Made by a program: the position numbers and the translations under genes
Part shown: one piece after another, positions 17,415-26,426 of the stretch
Layout of the letters: each line of letters begins with the position of its first letter
Numbering within the stretch: the first letter of the stretch is position 1
The notes under the pieces: model-generated
Told to the model about the DNA's origin: nothing
The model's input: the letters and a program-made list of their open reading frames with translations, nothing else
Databases searched by the model: none
Assembly: GCA_035532735.1 (NCBI GenBank)
Contig: DATKQM010000066.1
Span: 62,001 to 126,000, forward strand
Length of the DNA stretch: 64,000 nucleotides
Source: Chersky-840 sp035532735
GTDB taxonomy: Bacteria > Actinomycetota > Acidimicrobiia > Acidimicrobiales > UBA8190
Direction of reading: 5' to 3'

Positions 17415-18119
17415 TCATCGAGGCGGGCGATCGACGCCAGACGCCGCTCGACGTGAGACCGATTGCAGGGGGACCAGCGAAGACGGACAGATGTCGGCGA
17501 GGACACACTCGCCACATCGCGGTAACCGAGCCCGACAGGTCTTGCGACCGTGGAGGATCAGTCGCAGGCTGAGGGTCCCCCATTCCTCGGGCGGGATGAG
17601 AGCATCGATCTCGCTCTCGACCTTCACGGGGTCGGTGGCGGTGGTGAGGCCGAGCCGTCGGGTCAGGCGCCCCACGTGGGTGTCGACAGGCAGACCGGGG
17701 AGGCCCATGGCCACGCTGCGCACCACGTTCGCCGTCTTGCGTCCCACCCCGGGCAGGCTGGTGAGGTCCTCCATCGACGTCGGCACCTCCCCGCCGAAGC
17801 GCTCGGTCACCCCCTGGGCCATACCCAGCAGGTTCTTGGTCTTGGACCGGAAGAACCCCGTGGACCGGATCCGCTCCTCGAGGTCCTCGACCGGAGCTTC
17901 GGCCAGGGACTGGGGTGTGGGGTACGCCGCGAACAGGCCCGGCGTCACCATGTTCACCCGTTCGTCGGTGCACTGCGCCGAGAGGATCGTCGCCACCAGC
18001 AGTTGAAACGACCCGTCGTGCTCGAGTGCGCACAGCTGCTCGGCGGTGCCTGGGAATTGGCGGGCCAGACGGGTGACGACCTCGGCCGCCCGGGCGCGCA
18101 GGGAGCGGGGTCGGGCCAC
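17415..18119 (-). CDS. nth: Endonuclease III (DNA glycosylase/AP lyase)
   Basis: Base-excision repair enzyme that removes oxidised pyrimidines. The 234 residues contain the helix-hairpin-helix LPGVGRKTANVV with the catalytic Lys, the catalytic Asp in VDTHVGRL, and the 4Fe-4S ligands with C-x6-C-x2-C-x5-C spacing (CRARLPRCGECVLADIC). I prefer GTG at 18119: TACTGT ends exactly seven bases upstream, whereas the GTG at 18128 overlaps that hexamer. It is divergent from mshD and convergent with the small gene at 17046. Confidence 0.95.
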   Translation of the reverse strand: MARPRSLRARAAEVVTRLARQFPGTAEQLCALEHDGSFQLLVATILSAQCTDERVNMVTPGLFAAYPTPQSLAEAPVEDLEERIRSTGFFRSKTKNLLGMAQGVTERFGGEVPTSMEDLTSLPGVGRKTANVVRSVAMGLPGLPVDTHVGRLTRRLGLTTATDPVKVESEIDALIPPEEWGTLSLRLILHGRKTCRARLPRCGECVLADICPSSLVPLQSVSRRAASGVDRPPR

Positions 18120-18126
18120 GCACCGC

Positions 18127-18132
18127 ACAGTA
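18127..18132 (-). promoter_or_regulatory. Putative leaderless-type -10 of nth
   Basis: TACTGT on the minus strand ends seven bases before GTG 18119, and decides that start over GTG 18128. Confidence 0.5.
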
Positions 18133-18184
18133 CCGAGTCGCTCCGAGAGCCCGGCATTGGTCGAGGCGCCCGAACGCCGGGCGG

Positions 18185-18190
18185 TAGCTT
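18185..18190 (+). promoter_or_regulatory. Putative leaderless-type -10 of mshD
   Basis: TAGCTT ends six bases before the mshD GTG; no Shine-Dalgarno sequence is present. Confidence 0.5.
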
Positions 18191-18196
18191 GGCGGC

Positions 18197-19111
18197 GTGC
18201 ACCCCGTCGAGGTCAAACGCCGGATGGGCGAGTCCGACATCGCCGAGGTGTCACAGCTCCTCCAGCAGGCCCTCGTCGCCGATGGCCACTATCCCCTCGG
18301 CGAGCACAAGTGGTTGGACCTCGTCCACGGCGGCCGGACCGGTTTCGCCGGGTTCGTCGCCCGGGAGCCGACCAACGGCCCCCTCGTCGGCTACGCGCAG
18401 CTGAGTCGGGGTCACGACACCTGGGGTGTCGAGGTGGTGATCCGCCCCGACCACCGGAAGCCCGGCGCCGACGTGGGCATCAGCCTCCTCTCCGCGGCGC
18501 TCCTCGAAGTGGGGCGCGAGGGTGGCGGCCACGTGCATCTCTGGGTCCCGAAGCCCACACCGGACACCGACGCCATGGCCGAGACATGCGGACTGCGACG
18601 CGGCCGGGATCTCTACCAGATGCGCCGACCGCTCCCCGTCGACGACGACCACGACCGGATCGACACTCGACCCTTCGTGCCCGGGATGGACGAGATGGCG
18701 TGGCTCGAGGTCAACAATCGGGCTTTCGCCTCACATCCCGAACAGGGGGGATGGAGCCTCGACACCATCCGCGAACGCGAGGCCGAGGCGTGGTTCGACC
18801 CCGAGGGCTTTCTCCTCCACGAGCGGGACGGTCGCCTGGCCGCCTCGTGTTGGACCAAGGTCCACCACGACACCGAGCCGCCCCTGGGCGAGATCTACGT
18901 GATCTCGGTGGACCCCGACCTCCAGAGCCTCGGCCTGGGTCGGGCCCTGGTCCTGGCCGGCCTCGACCACTTGTCGTCACGCGGCATCACGGTGGGAATG
19001 CTCTACGTCGACGCCGACAACGTCGCCGCCGTCCACCTCTATCGCCAGCTCGGCTTCGACGTGGACCACACCGACCGTGCCTACGTGACCGACGTCGCGC
19101 CCTCCTCCTAA
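18197..19111 (+). CDS. mshD: Mycothiol acetyltransferase
   Basis: Last step of mycothiol synthesis: acetyl-CoA-dependent acetylation of Cys-GlcN-Ins. The 304-residue protein has two GNAT domains. The C-terminal, active one shows NNRAFASHPEQGGW, EIYVISVDP, the acetyl-CoA loop GLGRALVLAGLDHL, and YVDADNVAAVHLYRQLGFD; the N-terminal one is degenerate. Mycothiol is the characteristic thiol of Actinobacteria, so this gene is the best taxonomic marker in the window. The stop codon TAA is the first three bases of a tandem repeat, with a second in-frame TAA twelve bases later. Confidence 0.92.
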   Translation: MHPVEVKRRMGESDIAEVSQLLQQALVADGHYPLGEHKWLDLVHGGRTGFAGFVAREPTNGPLVGYAQLSRGHDTWGVEVVIRPDHRKPGADVGISLLSAALLEVGREGGGHVHLWVPKPTPDTDAMAETCGLRRGRDLYQMRRPLPVDDDHDRIDTRPFVPGMDEMAWLEVNNRAFASHPEQGGWSLDTIREREAEAWFDPEGFLLHERDGRLAASCWTKVHHDTEPPLGEIYVISVDPDLQSLGLGRALVLAGLDHLSSRGITVGMLYVDADNVAAVHLYRQLGFDVDHTDRAYVTDVAPSS

Positions 19112-19151
19112 TTGGCTGGCTAATTGCTAATTGGCTGGCTAATTGGCTGGC
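19109..19151. repeat. Tandem TAATTGGCTGGC repeats at the mshD stop codon
   Basis: Perfect 12-bp units at 19109-19120, 19128-19139 and 19140-19151, with a truncated TAATTGC between the first two. The first unit supplies the mshD stop. The rest of the gap to 19347 holds no gene or riboswitch that I recognise, apart from the GAGGGGG ribosome site before the next start. Confidence 0.9.
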
Positions 19152-19347
19152 CTCTAGGTCGCTGGCTCGGAAATCGGTATTGCTCAATGCCGGCTACGTG
19201 ACGCCACTGTCTCGACCCGTCACTCTGCGCGGTTCATCAATCTTGGGGAGGCGCGGACCAGACCCACCTGGTGCCATTGCAGGCACACACTCGCCCGTCG
19301 CCGACTGAGGGGCCTGATCTCCCAGCCGGCGGGCAGAGGGGGTCACC

Positions 19348-22300
19348 GTGGGACGCTTTCAACACCTCGCAAACCGGCTCAGCGTGATCGGCGCGGTCGC
19401 GCTCGTGATCGGATCCTCATTAGTTGCGGGCGTCATAACACAAGCGCTTACCAGCTCGGCATTTGCCGACACGTCTCCTTTCGAGATCTTCTGTCCCGGA
19501 ACGCCGGTCGGAAATCTCGTCCTCAACGACGTCACCGTGACCGGTGCGATGTCTCCGGCCAGCCCGACACAAGGACAGCAGTTCACCCTGACCGGCACGC
19601 AGATCCAAGCGCAGCTGCCTGCTTCGGTCGTGCAATCGGCCAGCGCTATCGGCCTGACGTCACTCGACGGCACCATTTCGAGCACAGTCGATGCCGCCGG
19701 CGCGACACCTTCGTCGATCCCCACCGGGGCCTCGGCCTTCGATGTGCCGATCCCCGATCCCGTCACATCGTCGGGCGTGACGATCGATGTCCCTTCACCG
19801 GCACTCACGGTCGGACCGTTCACGGCGACGAGCAACAACATCACTCTCTCGGTCGGTACCGAGATCGACGTCACGTTCAACGATGGTGCGGGCATCGGCA
19901 CCATCGACCTTCATTGCTCTTCGTACCCCAACGACATCCTGCCCTCGGGCTTGACCGACAACGTCACCTTCCCGCCTGGTCTGCCGGCATCACCGGTGAT
20001 CGCCACCGCCGGGCAGGCCACGACGCCACCTCCGACGGCGAGCTTGACCGGTCCCTATGAGCTGTACTGTCCGCACACCCCGGTCGGGGACCTGGTGCTC
20101 AACGACGTCGTCACCACCGCCACCGTCTCGCCCAGCAACCTGTCCGCCGGTGAGCAATTCTCCGTGACGGGCTATCAGACCCACATCCCACTCCCCGCCG
20201 GGCTGGTCTCGGCGGCCGCGGGGCTCGGCAACAGCAACTTCGACGGCCTCGCCGCCGGTGCGGTCGATGCCTATGGCGCCACACCCGATCGCGCCTCGAC
20301 GGGTTCGATGAGCTTCGACGTCCCCATCCCGGCCTCGGTGCCGAGCTCGGGCCTCGGAGTCGACTTCCCGTCGGCTCCGACGACCGTCGGCCCCTTCACG
20401 GCCTCGGGCGGGCCTGTCACCATCGCCGGGGACCAGTCCACGCTCGTCGTGGCCGCCTTGTCGAGCAAGGCCTTCAAGATGTCGTGCACGGCATATCCCA
20501 ACGACAGCGTGGCGACGTCGGGGTCGACGGGCACAGCGCCCACCGCCATGCCGCTGCGTCCCATCATCGCCACGGCCTCGGCATCGGGGTCGACCTCGCC
20601 TCCCACCACGGCACCACCGACCACGGTCCCTCCGACCTCGCCCACCGGCCCCTACGAGCTGTACTGCCCGGGCAGCCCTGTCGGTGACCTCGTGCTCAAC
20701 GACACGACCACCACCGCCACGATCACCCCGTCGACGCTGGCCCAGGGTCAGCAGTTCCAGCTGGCCGGGCTCCAGACTCAGTTCTCGATCCCCCAGAGCG
20801 TCGTCGAACAGGCCGAGGGTCTCGGCCTCACCCAGATCACGGGGGACGCCTCCATGTTCATGGACACCACCGGCGTGTCGGACTTCGGGGAGCCCGGGCC
20901 GGTGACGATCGTGGGGTCCCCGGGGACGTCACCCACGGCGCTGCCGCCCACCACGACGACGACGGAGAACTTGGCGAGCCCGAACCCCGGTGGCCCGATC
21001 ATCCCCGGGCCATTCCCGGGGGGATTCCCGGCGTTCTTCGACATGCCCTTCAACGTGACCCTCCCCAACCCGGTGCCGCCCACCGGGGTCCAGTTCGATG
21101 CCGTCGCTCCTGCAGACGTCGTGGCGGGCTTCACCGCGCTCGGCGGGCCCATCTCGTTCGACATCAACCAGGTCGATCTGAACGTGACCGAATTCGGGGA
21201 CAATTTCGGGCTCTTCTGTACTCCGTTCCCCAACAACAGCGAACCCACCGGGCTCACGACCACGGTCCCTTCCCCAGGGCCCCTCTCGCCGGTCGTCGCC
21301 ACCGGCGAGGCCACGATCACACCGCCGGTCCCGACCGAGGGCCCCTACGAGCTGTACTGCCCGAACAGTCCCGTCGGGAGCTTCGTCATCAATGACGTCA
21401 CCACCTCCGGCACACTCTCCCCGGCCAGTCCCTCGGCGGGTGACCAGTTCGATGTGACGGGCTATCAGAACAACTTGACCATCCCCGCCCCCATCGTGGC
21501 CGCGGCCGCCGCGCTCGGGAACACCATGATCAGCGGGTCAGCCACCGCACAGATCACCGCCACCGGTGCGACGACGACCACGAGCAGTTCCGGCTTGTTG
21601 ACCTTCAGCGTGCCCATTCCGACCCCGGTCCCTCCGACAGGTCTGGCCCTGGCGGTGCCGACCTCGCCGGTCACCATCGGGCCGTTCACGGCGTCAGGAG
21701 GCACGATCACCATCGCCGAGGGAGACCAGATCGCGCTGACGCTGGTGGCCTCGGGATCCGACGTCAACATTCCCTTCAACCTGACGTGCACCACCTACGC
21801 CAACAACAGCGGGCCGACGGGCATCGTCGACGTTCCCCCTGACGGTGCACCCATCTCGCCGGTGATCGTCTCCACGGGACCGATCACGACACCGCCGCCG
21901 CCCACGACGATCCCGCCCGGGCAGGTCACCGGCGCATACGAGCTGTATTGCCCGGGAACTCCGGTCGGCAACATCGTCCTCAACGATGTGACGACCACCG
22001 CCTCGATCCCGAGCGCGCTGGCTGTGGGACAGTCGTTCGAAGCCACCAACTTCCAGACCCAGCTCAACTTGCCCTCGTCGATCGCCTCCGCGGCCGCGGC
22101 GCTGGGCAACTCCTCCATCCAAGGTCATGCGGTCATCAATGTGGACGCGGTCGGTGCCACGCCGACCACGGTGTCGTCAGGCGACATCAACATCAACGTC
22201 ACCATCCCGAGCCCGGTGCCCGCCACAGGCCTGACCTTCGACCTGCCCACAACGGCCGGGACCATCGGCCCCTTCACCCCGACCGGTGGCGACGTCACCC

Positions 22301-23340
22301 TCACGATCGACCCGACCATCAGCCTGACCCTCGTGATATCGGGGAGCGATCTCAGCCTGGCGTGCAGCCCGTACCCCAACGACTCCGCACCCACGGGCAT
22401 CACCGCCAGGGCGCCCGGTGCCGCCCAGGCCTCCCCGGTGATCGCCACCGGCTCCACGTCGACCTCCGGCTGCCCGCCTGGTGCCGGCTGCGCGGTGACG
22501 GCCACGACGACGACTCTCCCGAGCGAGCCGGCACCCAGCTCGACGACGGTGCCGCCCACGCCCGATGTGAGTGCCATCGCCCAGGCGTTCAACACCCTGT
22601 TCGATCCGGGCTCCTCGATCGCCGAGAAGGTCGGGGTCATCGAGAACGGCTCCTCGATCCAGACCGCGCTCACCGACGCCGCCGATTCGTCGTTCGCTTC
22701 GAATTCGACCGGGGTCAAGGTCGATGACGTCACGTTCCCCGATGACTCGGGTTGCGCCGACGCGGGCGTCGACAGCCCGTGCGCCAAGGTGCTCTACGAC
22801 ATCCTCGGTGCCAGCGGGACGACACTTCTGCCTGACAACATCGGGTACGCAGTATCGGTGAACGGGACGTGGCTCGTCTCCACCGCCACAGCCTGCAACT
22901 TGCTCGATCTCTTCTGGCGGACGGCGGGGAGTCCCGGCCTTCCTCCGGGGTGCCCCGCCCCGACGACTATCCCGCCCACCACGACGGCGGAGGTGGGCTC
23001 GGGCACGACCGACAGCGTGCCGGGCAACGCAAGCGAGTCGAGCCCCGACCCGACGACCATTGCGGCCAATCCGCCGGGGTCGACGACGATGGGTGGAGCC
23101 ACCGGCGCCGGCTCGTCGCATTCGAGCAGCGGTGACCCGACGACGGCGCCCGATCCGGTGGTCGAGGCGAGCTCCGGATCTCTGGCCTTCACCGGTGTCG
23201 GGGTGATCGCCCAGTGGCTGGCGGTTGCAGGCGGTGTGCTCATCATTCTCGGCTTCGTCCTGCTGGTCATGGCCGACACCCCACGCCGGCTCATCTACCG
23301 ACTGGCCCGACACAGCCCCACGGGTCCACGGTTCGGGTAG
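19348..23340 (+). CDS. Large secreted repeat protein with LAXTG-type cell-wall sorting signal
   Basis: Surface protein of 1,330 residues. A signal peptide ends near residue 40 (SSAFA, then DTS). Five homologous domains of about 190-230 residues follow, starting near residues 45, 235, 435, 665 and 863. Each opens with a form of YELYCPGTPVGNLVLNDV and closes with a Cys before YPN or FPN, so each may hold one disulfide; they are joined by Thr/Pro linkers. Domain 3 carries an extra Pro/Gly-rich insertion. Residues about 1072-1200 resemble the MTB12-like domain of mycobacterial secreted antigens. A Ser/Thr/Pro stalk leads to LAFTG (1279-1283), a hydrophobic helix and a basic tail, which fits class E sortase anchoring. 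No sortase is in the window. Probable adhesin or cell-wall protein; ligand unknown. GTG start with GAGGGGG upstream. Confidence 0.8.
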   Translation: MGRFQHLANRLSVIGAVALVIGSSLVAGVITQALTSSAFADTSPFEIFCPGTPVGNLVLNDVTVTGAMSPASPTQGQQFTLTGTQIQAQLPASVVQSASAIGLTSLDGTISSTVDAAGATPSSIPTGASAFDVPIPDPVTSSGVTIDVPSPALTVGPFTATSNNITLSVGTEIDVTFNDGAGIGTIDLHCSSYPNDILPSGLTDNVTFPPGLPASPVIATAGQATTPPPTASLTGPYELYCPHTPVGDLVLNDVVTTATVSPSNLSAGEQFSVTGYQTHIPLPAGLVSAAAGLGNSNFDGLAAGAVDAYGATPDRASTGSMSFDVPIPASVPSSGLGVDFPSAPTTVGPFTASGGPVTIAGDQSTLVVAALSSKAFKMSCTAYPNDSVATSGSTGTAPTAMPLRPIIATASASGSTSPPTTAPPTTVPPTSPTGPYELYCPGSPVGDLVLNDTTTTATITPSTLAQGQQFQLAGLQTQFSIPQSVVEQAEGLGLTQITGDASMFMDTTGVSDFGEPGPVTIVGSPGTSPTALPPTTTTTENLASPNPGGPIIPGPFPGGFPAFFDMPFNVTLPNPVPPTGVQFDAVAPADVVAGFTALGGPISFDINQVDLNVTEFGDNFGLFCTPFPNNSEPTGLTTTVPSPGPLSPVVATGEATITPPVPTEGPYELYCPNSPVGSFVINDVTTSGTLSPASPSAGDQFDVTGYQNNLTIPAPIVAAAAALGNTMISGSATAQITATGATTTTSSSGLLTFSVPIPTPVPPTGLALAVPTSPVTIGPFTASGGTITIAEGDQIALTLVASGSDVNIPFNLTCTTYANNSGPTGIVDVPPDGAPISPVIVSTGPITTPPPPTTIPPGQVTGAYELYCPGTPVGNIVLNDVTTTASIPSALAVGQSFEATNFQTQLNLPSSIASAAAALGNSSIQGHAVINVDAVGATPTTVSSGDININVTIPSPVPATGLTFDLPTTAGTIGPFTPTGGDVTLTIDPTISLTLVISGSDLSLACSPYPNDSAPTGITARAPGAAQASPVIATGSTSTSGCPPGAGCAVTATTTTLPSEPAPSSTTVPPTPDVSAIAQAFNTLFDPGSSIAEKVGVIENGSSIQTALTDAADSSFASNSTGVKVDDVTFPDDSGCADAGVDSPCAKVLYDILGASGTTLLPDNIGYAVSVNGTWLVSTATACNLLDLFWRTAGSPGLPPGCPAPTTIPPTTTAEVGSGTTDSVPGNASESSPDPTTIAANPPGSTTMGGATGAGSSHSSSGDPTTAPDPVVEASSGSLAFTGVGVIAQWLAVAGGVLIILGFVLLVMADTPRRLIYRLARHSPTGPRFG

Positions 23341-23370
23341 CCCGACCCCTGGCCTGGGTCGTCGTGGTCG

Positions 23371-24174
23371 TCAGTGAATGCCGCTGATGCCTACGGCGGC
23401 ACCAACGCCGTAGGTAACCGCAGCAGGCAGAGCCGTCATCACGAGTTGACGCAACGATGACCGCCACCAGGTCCGGAGGGTGAAGGCCGCCAAGGCGGCG
23501 CCCACCCCGATCGCCGCCGCGACGCTCACCGCGACCGACGCCACCACCGCGCCTGTCCCCCGGGCGAAGAACCACGGGACGAGCGGGATCAACGCACCGA
23601 GCGCGAAGGTGGCGAACGACGACACCGCGGCCTGGAGGGGTCGGCCGAGCGCACTGGGGTCGATGCCGAGCTCCTCGCGGGCGTGCGTCTCGAGTGCGAG
23701 CTCGGGCGTCCGCATCATCTCCTCGGCGAGCGTCCGGGCGACGGTGGGGTCGACCCCACGCTTCTCGTAGATGCCGACGAGCTCTCGTCGCTCTCCTTCG
23801 GGCCGATGGCTGATCTCGTGCTCCTCCATGGCCAACTCGCGTTCGAGGAGCTCTCGTTGCCCGGACATCGACGTCCACTCACCCGACGCCATGGAGAACG
23901 CGCCCGCGATCAGCAGGGCGATCCCGGCGAGACGCACGACACTCGGCCCTGCATTGGCACCGGCGAAGCCAAGGATCAACGACACGTTGGTGACGAGCCC
24001 GTCGGCGACCCCGAACATCGCGGCGCGCGCGCCGCCACCTTGGACATTGCGGTGGTGGTGGTCCCACAGATGCGCCTCACCCGTGCCCCGCCGACTGGGA
24101 TGGGCGTCAGACGCTCGGCGACCGAAGAGCCGGGCCGCCCGGCCCCGGGTCCCGAGCTCGCCAGTTGCCTTCAC
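23371..24174 (-). CDS. VIT1/CCC1-family transporter
   Basis: Membrane protein of 267 residues in the vacuolar iron transporter family, which exports Fe2+ or Mn2+ from the cytosol in characterised members. Two helices follow the family opening VADGLVTNVSLILGFAGA; MASGEWTSMSGQRELLERELAMEEHEI and YEKRGVD form the metal-binding cytoplasmic helices, and three C-terminal helices (LVPWFF region onward) complete it. The N-terminus is His-rich (LWDHHHRN). GTG at 24174 is preferred because TAGTCT lies seven bases upstream; GTG at 24177 is one codon earlier. Confidence 0.88.
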   Translation of the reverse strand: MKATGELGTRGRAARLFGRRASDAHPSRRGTGEAHLWDHHHRNVQGGGARAAMFGVADGLVTNVSLILGFAGANAGPSVVRLAGIALLIAGAFSMASGEWTSMSGQRELLERELAMEEHEISHRPEGERRELVGIYEKRGVDPTVARTLAEEMMRTPELALETHAREELGIDPSALGRPLQAAVSSFATFALGALIPLVPWFFARGTGAVVASVAVSVAAAIGVGAALAAFTLRTWWRSSLRQLVMTALPAAVTYGVGAAVGISGIH

Positions 24175-24181
24175 CACCCCG

Positions 24182-24187
24182 AGACTA
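24182..24187 (-). promoter_or_regulatory. Putative leaderless-type -10 of the VIT-family gene
   Basis: TAGTCT on the minus strand ends seven bases before GTG 24174. Confidence 0.45.
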
Positions 24188-24236
24188 CCGATCGGCCCGG
24201 AGTCAAGCCGCCACCGGGACCTGCAAGAATGGCCCC

Positions 24237-24587
24237 ATGGCCGAACCTCGACGCTGGTTCGACCCGTCGCAGCCCCAGACGCTGCAGGGTGCGGTGATGC
24301 TCAGCTATGCGACCGCCGCCATCAGCCTCCTCTTCGTCTTGTTCGGGACGTACCCCCTCGTGATCTCTCTCGGTCTCGGAGCCGCCGCCTACGGCGTCGC
24401 CAATGAGAAGCGGTGGGGGTACTGGCTCGGGATCGTGCTGGCCGGACTCAGTGCGCTGCTCTACCTCGGCATCCTCTTCGCCACCGGGTCCATCGGGGTC
24501 GTTCTCAACCTCGCTTTCACGGCCGTCCTCCTTGCCCTGTACCTCCATCCCCAGAGCCGCGAGTACCAACGCGTCTGGTTCAAGTGA
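24237..24587 (+). CDS. Small integral membrane protein of unknown function
   Basis: 116 residues with a short polar N-terminus (AEPRRWFDPSQPQTLQG) and about four hydrophobic helices: AVMLSYATAAISLLFVLF, LVISLGLGAAAYGVA, YWLGIVLAGLSALLYLGILFA and VVLNLAFTAVLLALYL. It ends with SREYQRVWFK. The layout resembles small DUF-type membrane proteins common in actinobacteria, but I cannot name the family. It lies between the divergent VIT-family gene and maoC. Confidence 0.75.
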   Translation: MAEPRRWFDPSQPQTLQGAVMLSYATAAISLLFVLFGTYPLVISLGLGAAAYGVANEKRWGYWLGIVLAGLSALLYLGILFATGSIGVVLNLAFTAVLLALYLHPQSREYQRVWFK

Positions 24588-24636
24588 CCACCCGGGCCTG
24601 ACCGCAGACCCGCCGCCAAGCGCCCCGGGCCGCGCC

Positions 24637-24642
24637 TAGTCT
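24637..24642 (+). promoter_or_regulatory. Putative leaderless-type -10 of the MaoC gene
   Basis: TAGTCT ends six bases before the ATG at 24649. Confidence 0.5.
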
Positions 24643-24648
24643 CAGGGC

Positions 24649-25107
24649 ATGACGACGACCGTTTCGAGCATCGAAGAGCTCACCAAGCTCACGGGCCAGC
24701 ACCTCGGCTTCTCGGATTGGCATGTGATCGACCAGGCCCAGGTCAACCTGTTCGCCGACGCCACGGGCGACCACCAGTGGATCCACGTCGACCCCGAGCG
24801 GGCCGCGTCGGGACCTTTCGGTGCCGCCATCGCCCATGGATATCTGACCCTGTCGATCATCCCGTCGATCCTCCACGAGGTGATCCGGGTCGAGGGCTTC
24901 AAGTTCGGGGTCAACTACGGCTGCAACAAGGTCCGCTTCCCCTCGCCGGTGAAGGTGGGGTCGAAGCTGCGCCTGGGCGCGGCCGTGGCGTCGGTGGAGA
25001 GCGTCGGCCCCGATGCCGCCCAAGCCGTCTTGGACATCGCCATCGAGACCGAGGGCTCGGACAAACCCTCGTGCGTGGCCCAGGTCGTCTACCGCTACTC
25101 CTGGTAG
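24649..25107 (+). CDS. MaoC-like (R)-specific enoyl-CoA hydratase
   Basis: Single hot-dog domain hydratase of 152 residues. The hydratase-2 signature FADATGDHQWIHVDPERA carries the catalytic Asp and His, followed by FGAAIAHGYLTLSIIP. It resembles mycobacterial HtdZ-type enzymes that act on short- to medium-chain enoyl-CoA. The acyl-CoA dehydrogenase gene that converges on it from the opposite strand suggests a fatty-acid or acyl-CoA degradation context. Confidence 0.92.
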   Translation: MTTTVSSIEELTKLTGQHLGFSDWHVIDQAQVNLFADATGDHQWIHVDPERAASGPFGAAIAHGYLTLSIIPSILHEVIRVEGFKFGVNYGCNKVRFPSPVKVGSKLRLGAAVASVESVGPDAAQAVLDIAIETEGSDKPSCVAQVVYRYSW

Positions 25108-25140
25108 CGCACGGCGAACTCGCCTGCGCCGCCCCCCACG

Positions 25141-25164
25141 GCGCTACTGCGCTACTGCGCTACA
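25141..25164. repeat. Three tandem 8-bp units (GCGCTACT) at the acyl-CoA dehydrogenase stop codon
   Basis: GCGCTACT at 25141 and 25149, GCGCTACA at 25157. The CTA of the third unit is the minus-strand TAG stop of the dehydrogenase gene. Confidence 0.9.
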
Positions 25165-26386
25165 ACGGGAGATCTCCGGTGGCGAGGCGCGTGGTCCCGT
25201 GTTCGTTGTAGGCGGCGATGACCGCTTCGGCCACGCGCCATTTGTGGATCTCGTCGGCACCGTCCGCGAACCGGCTCCACCGGGCTTGGAGGAGCATGTC
25301 TGACAGAGGCGAGTCCTTCGAGTACCCGAGTGCCCCATGCACCTGCACGGCCCGGTCGACCACCCGCCACAAGGTGTTGGCCACGTGGTGCTTGGCCATC
25401 GAGACCTCGGTGGTGAAGGGGAGCTTGTGCTCGATCCGGTAAGCGGCGTGGAGCACCATGAGCTTGGCCTGGTACAGCTCGATCGCCGATTCACTCACCA
25501 GCCACTGGATCCCTTGTTTCTCCGACAACAGCGACCCATGGGAGTAGCGCTGGGTGGCCCTCGCCACCATCAGGTCCAGCGCGGTCTCGATCTGGCCCAG
25601 CCAACGCATGCAGTGCGCCAAGCGCGCCGGGCCGAGACGATACTGGCCGAGACGATGTCCCTGACCCCGTTCTCCGAGTCTGTTGGCGTCGGGCACACGG
25701 AGATCGCTGATCCGGATCTCACAGTGGTTGTGGCTCCCGGCCATGGTCTCGACGTCGCGCACGACCTCCCAGCCCGGGGAGGGAACGTCCACGATGAATG
25801 CGGTGGTGGCGGCCTGGGGCACCTCGGGGTCGTCCTCGGTTCGGGCCAGCAAGATGGCAAAGCGAGCGCCGCGCGCCCCACTGATGAACCACTTGTGCCC
25901 GTTGATCACCCACTCGTCACCGTCGGGAACGGCCCGGGTGCGCATGAGGGTGGGATCCGAGCCCGCCACCTCGGGCTCGGTCATGGCGAAACACGACCGC
26001 ATCGTCCCTTCACACATGGGAGTGAGGTAGCGCTCTTTCTGGTCGTCGGTCCCCCAGTGCAACAACGTATGCATGTTCCCCTCGTCGGGGGCGTAACAGT
26101 TCACGACATACGACGCCCAGCGCGCCTTGGACGACTCGGCCGACACCGCAGCCAGCGCCGTGGGACCGAGACCCACCCCACCCCATTCTTCGGGCATGTG
26201 CGGCATCCACAGGTCGAGGTCGCGCGCCCGGCCCCGCAGGCGGTCGAGCTCACCTCGCCAGTCGCCGCGTCCCGAGCCCTCTGCCGCCAGGCGCTCCTCG
26301 GTCGGACGCACGTCCTCGTCGACGAAGGCCCGCATCCGCGCGCGGGCCTCCTCGACCTCTGGTTCGAAGGTGAAGTCGATGGCCAT
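25160..26386 (-). CDS. Acyl-CoA dehydrogenase family protein
   Basis: FAD-dependent alpha-beta dehydrogenation of an acyl-CoA. The 408 residues are complete for the family: an N-terminal helical domain, FAMTEPEVAGSDPT and WVINGHKWFISGA (flavin and substrate contacts), VQVHGALGYSKDSPL, and the C-terminal IHKWRVAEAVIAAYN. The fold-level match is strong but chain-length preference cannot be read. It follows the alpha/beta hydrolase gene by 40 bases on the same strand. Confidence 0.93.
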   Translation of the reverse strand: MAIDFTFEPEVEEARARMRAFVDEDVRPTEERLAAEGSGRGDWRGELDRLRGRARDLDLWMPHMPEEWGGVGLGPTALAAVSAESSKARWASYVVNCYAPDEGNMHTLLHWGTDDQKERYLTPMCEGTMRSCFAMTEPEVAGSDPTLMRTRAVPDGDEWVINGHKWFISGARGARFAILLARTEDDPEVPQAATTAFIVDVPSPGWEVVRDVETMAGSHNHCEIRISDLRVPDANRLGERGQGHRLGQYRLGPARLAHCMRWLGQIETALDLMVARATQRYSHGSLLSEKQGIQWLVSESAIELYQAKLMVLHAAYRIEHKLPFTTEVSMAKHHVANTLWRVVDRAVQVHGALGYSKDSPLSDMLLQARWSRFADGADEIHKWRVAEAVIAAYNEHGTTRLATGDLPL

Positions 26387-26426
26387 GGCCGCAGTCTTCC
26401 ACCTCGAGCCCCGCCGACCCGAAGGG

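Noticed and set aside
19154..19347. Possible riboswitch before the surface-protein gene
   Set aside because: I compared it with the c-di-GMP-I and ydaO (c-di-AMP) consensus features; the conserved cores are not present.
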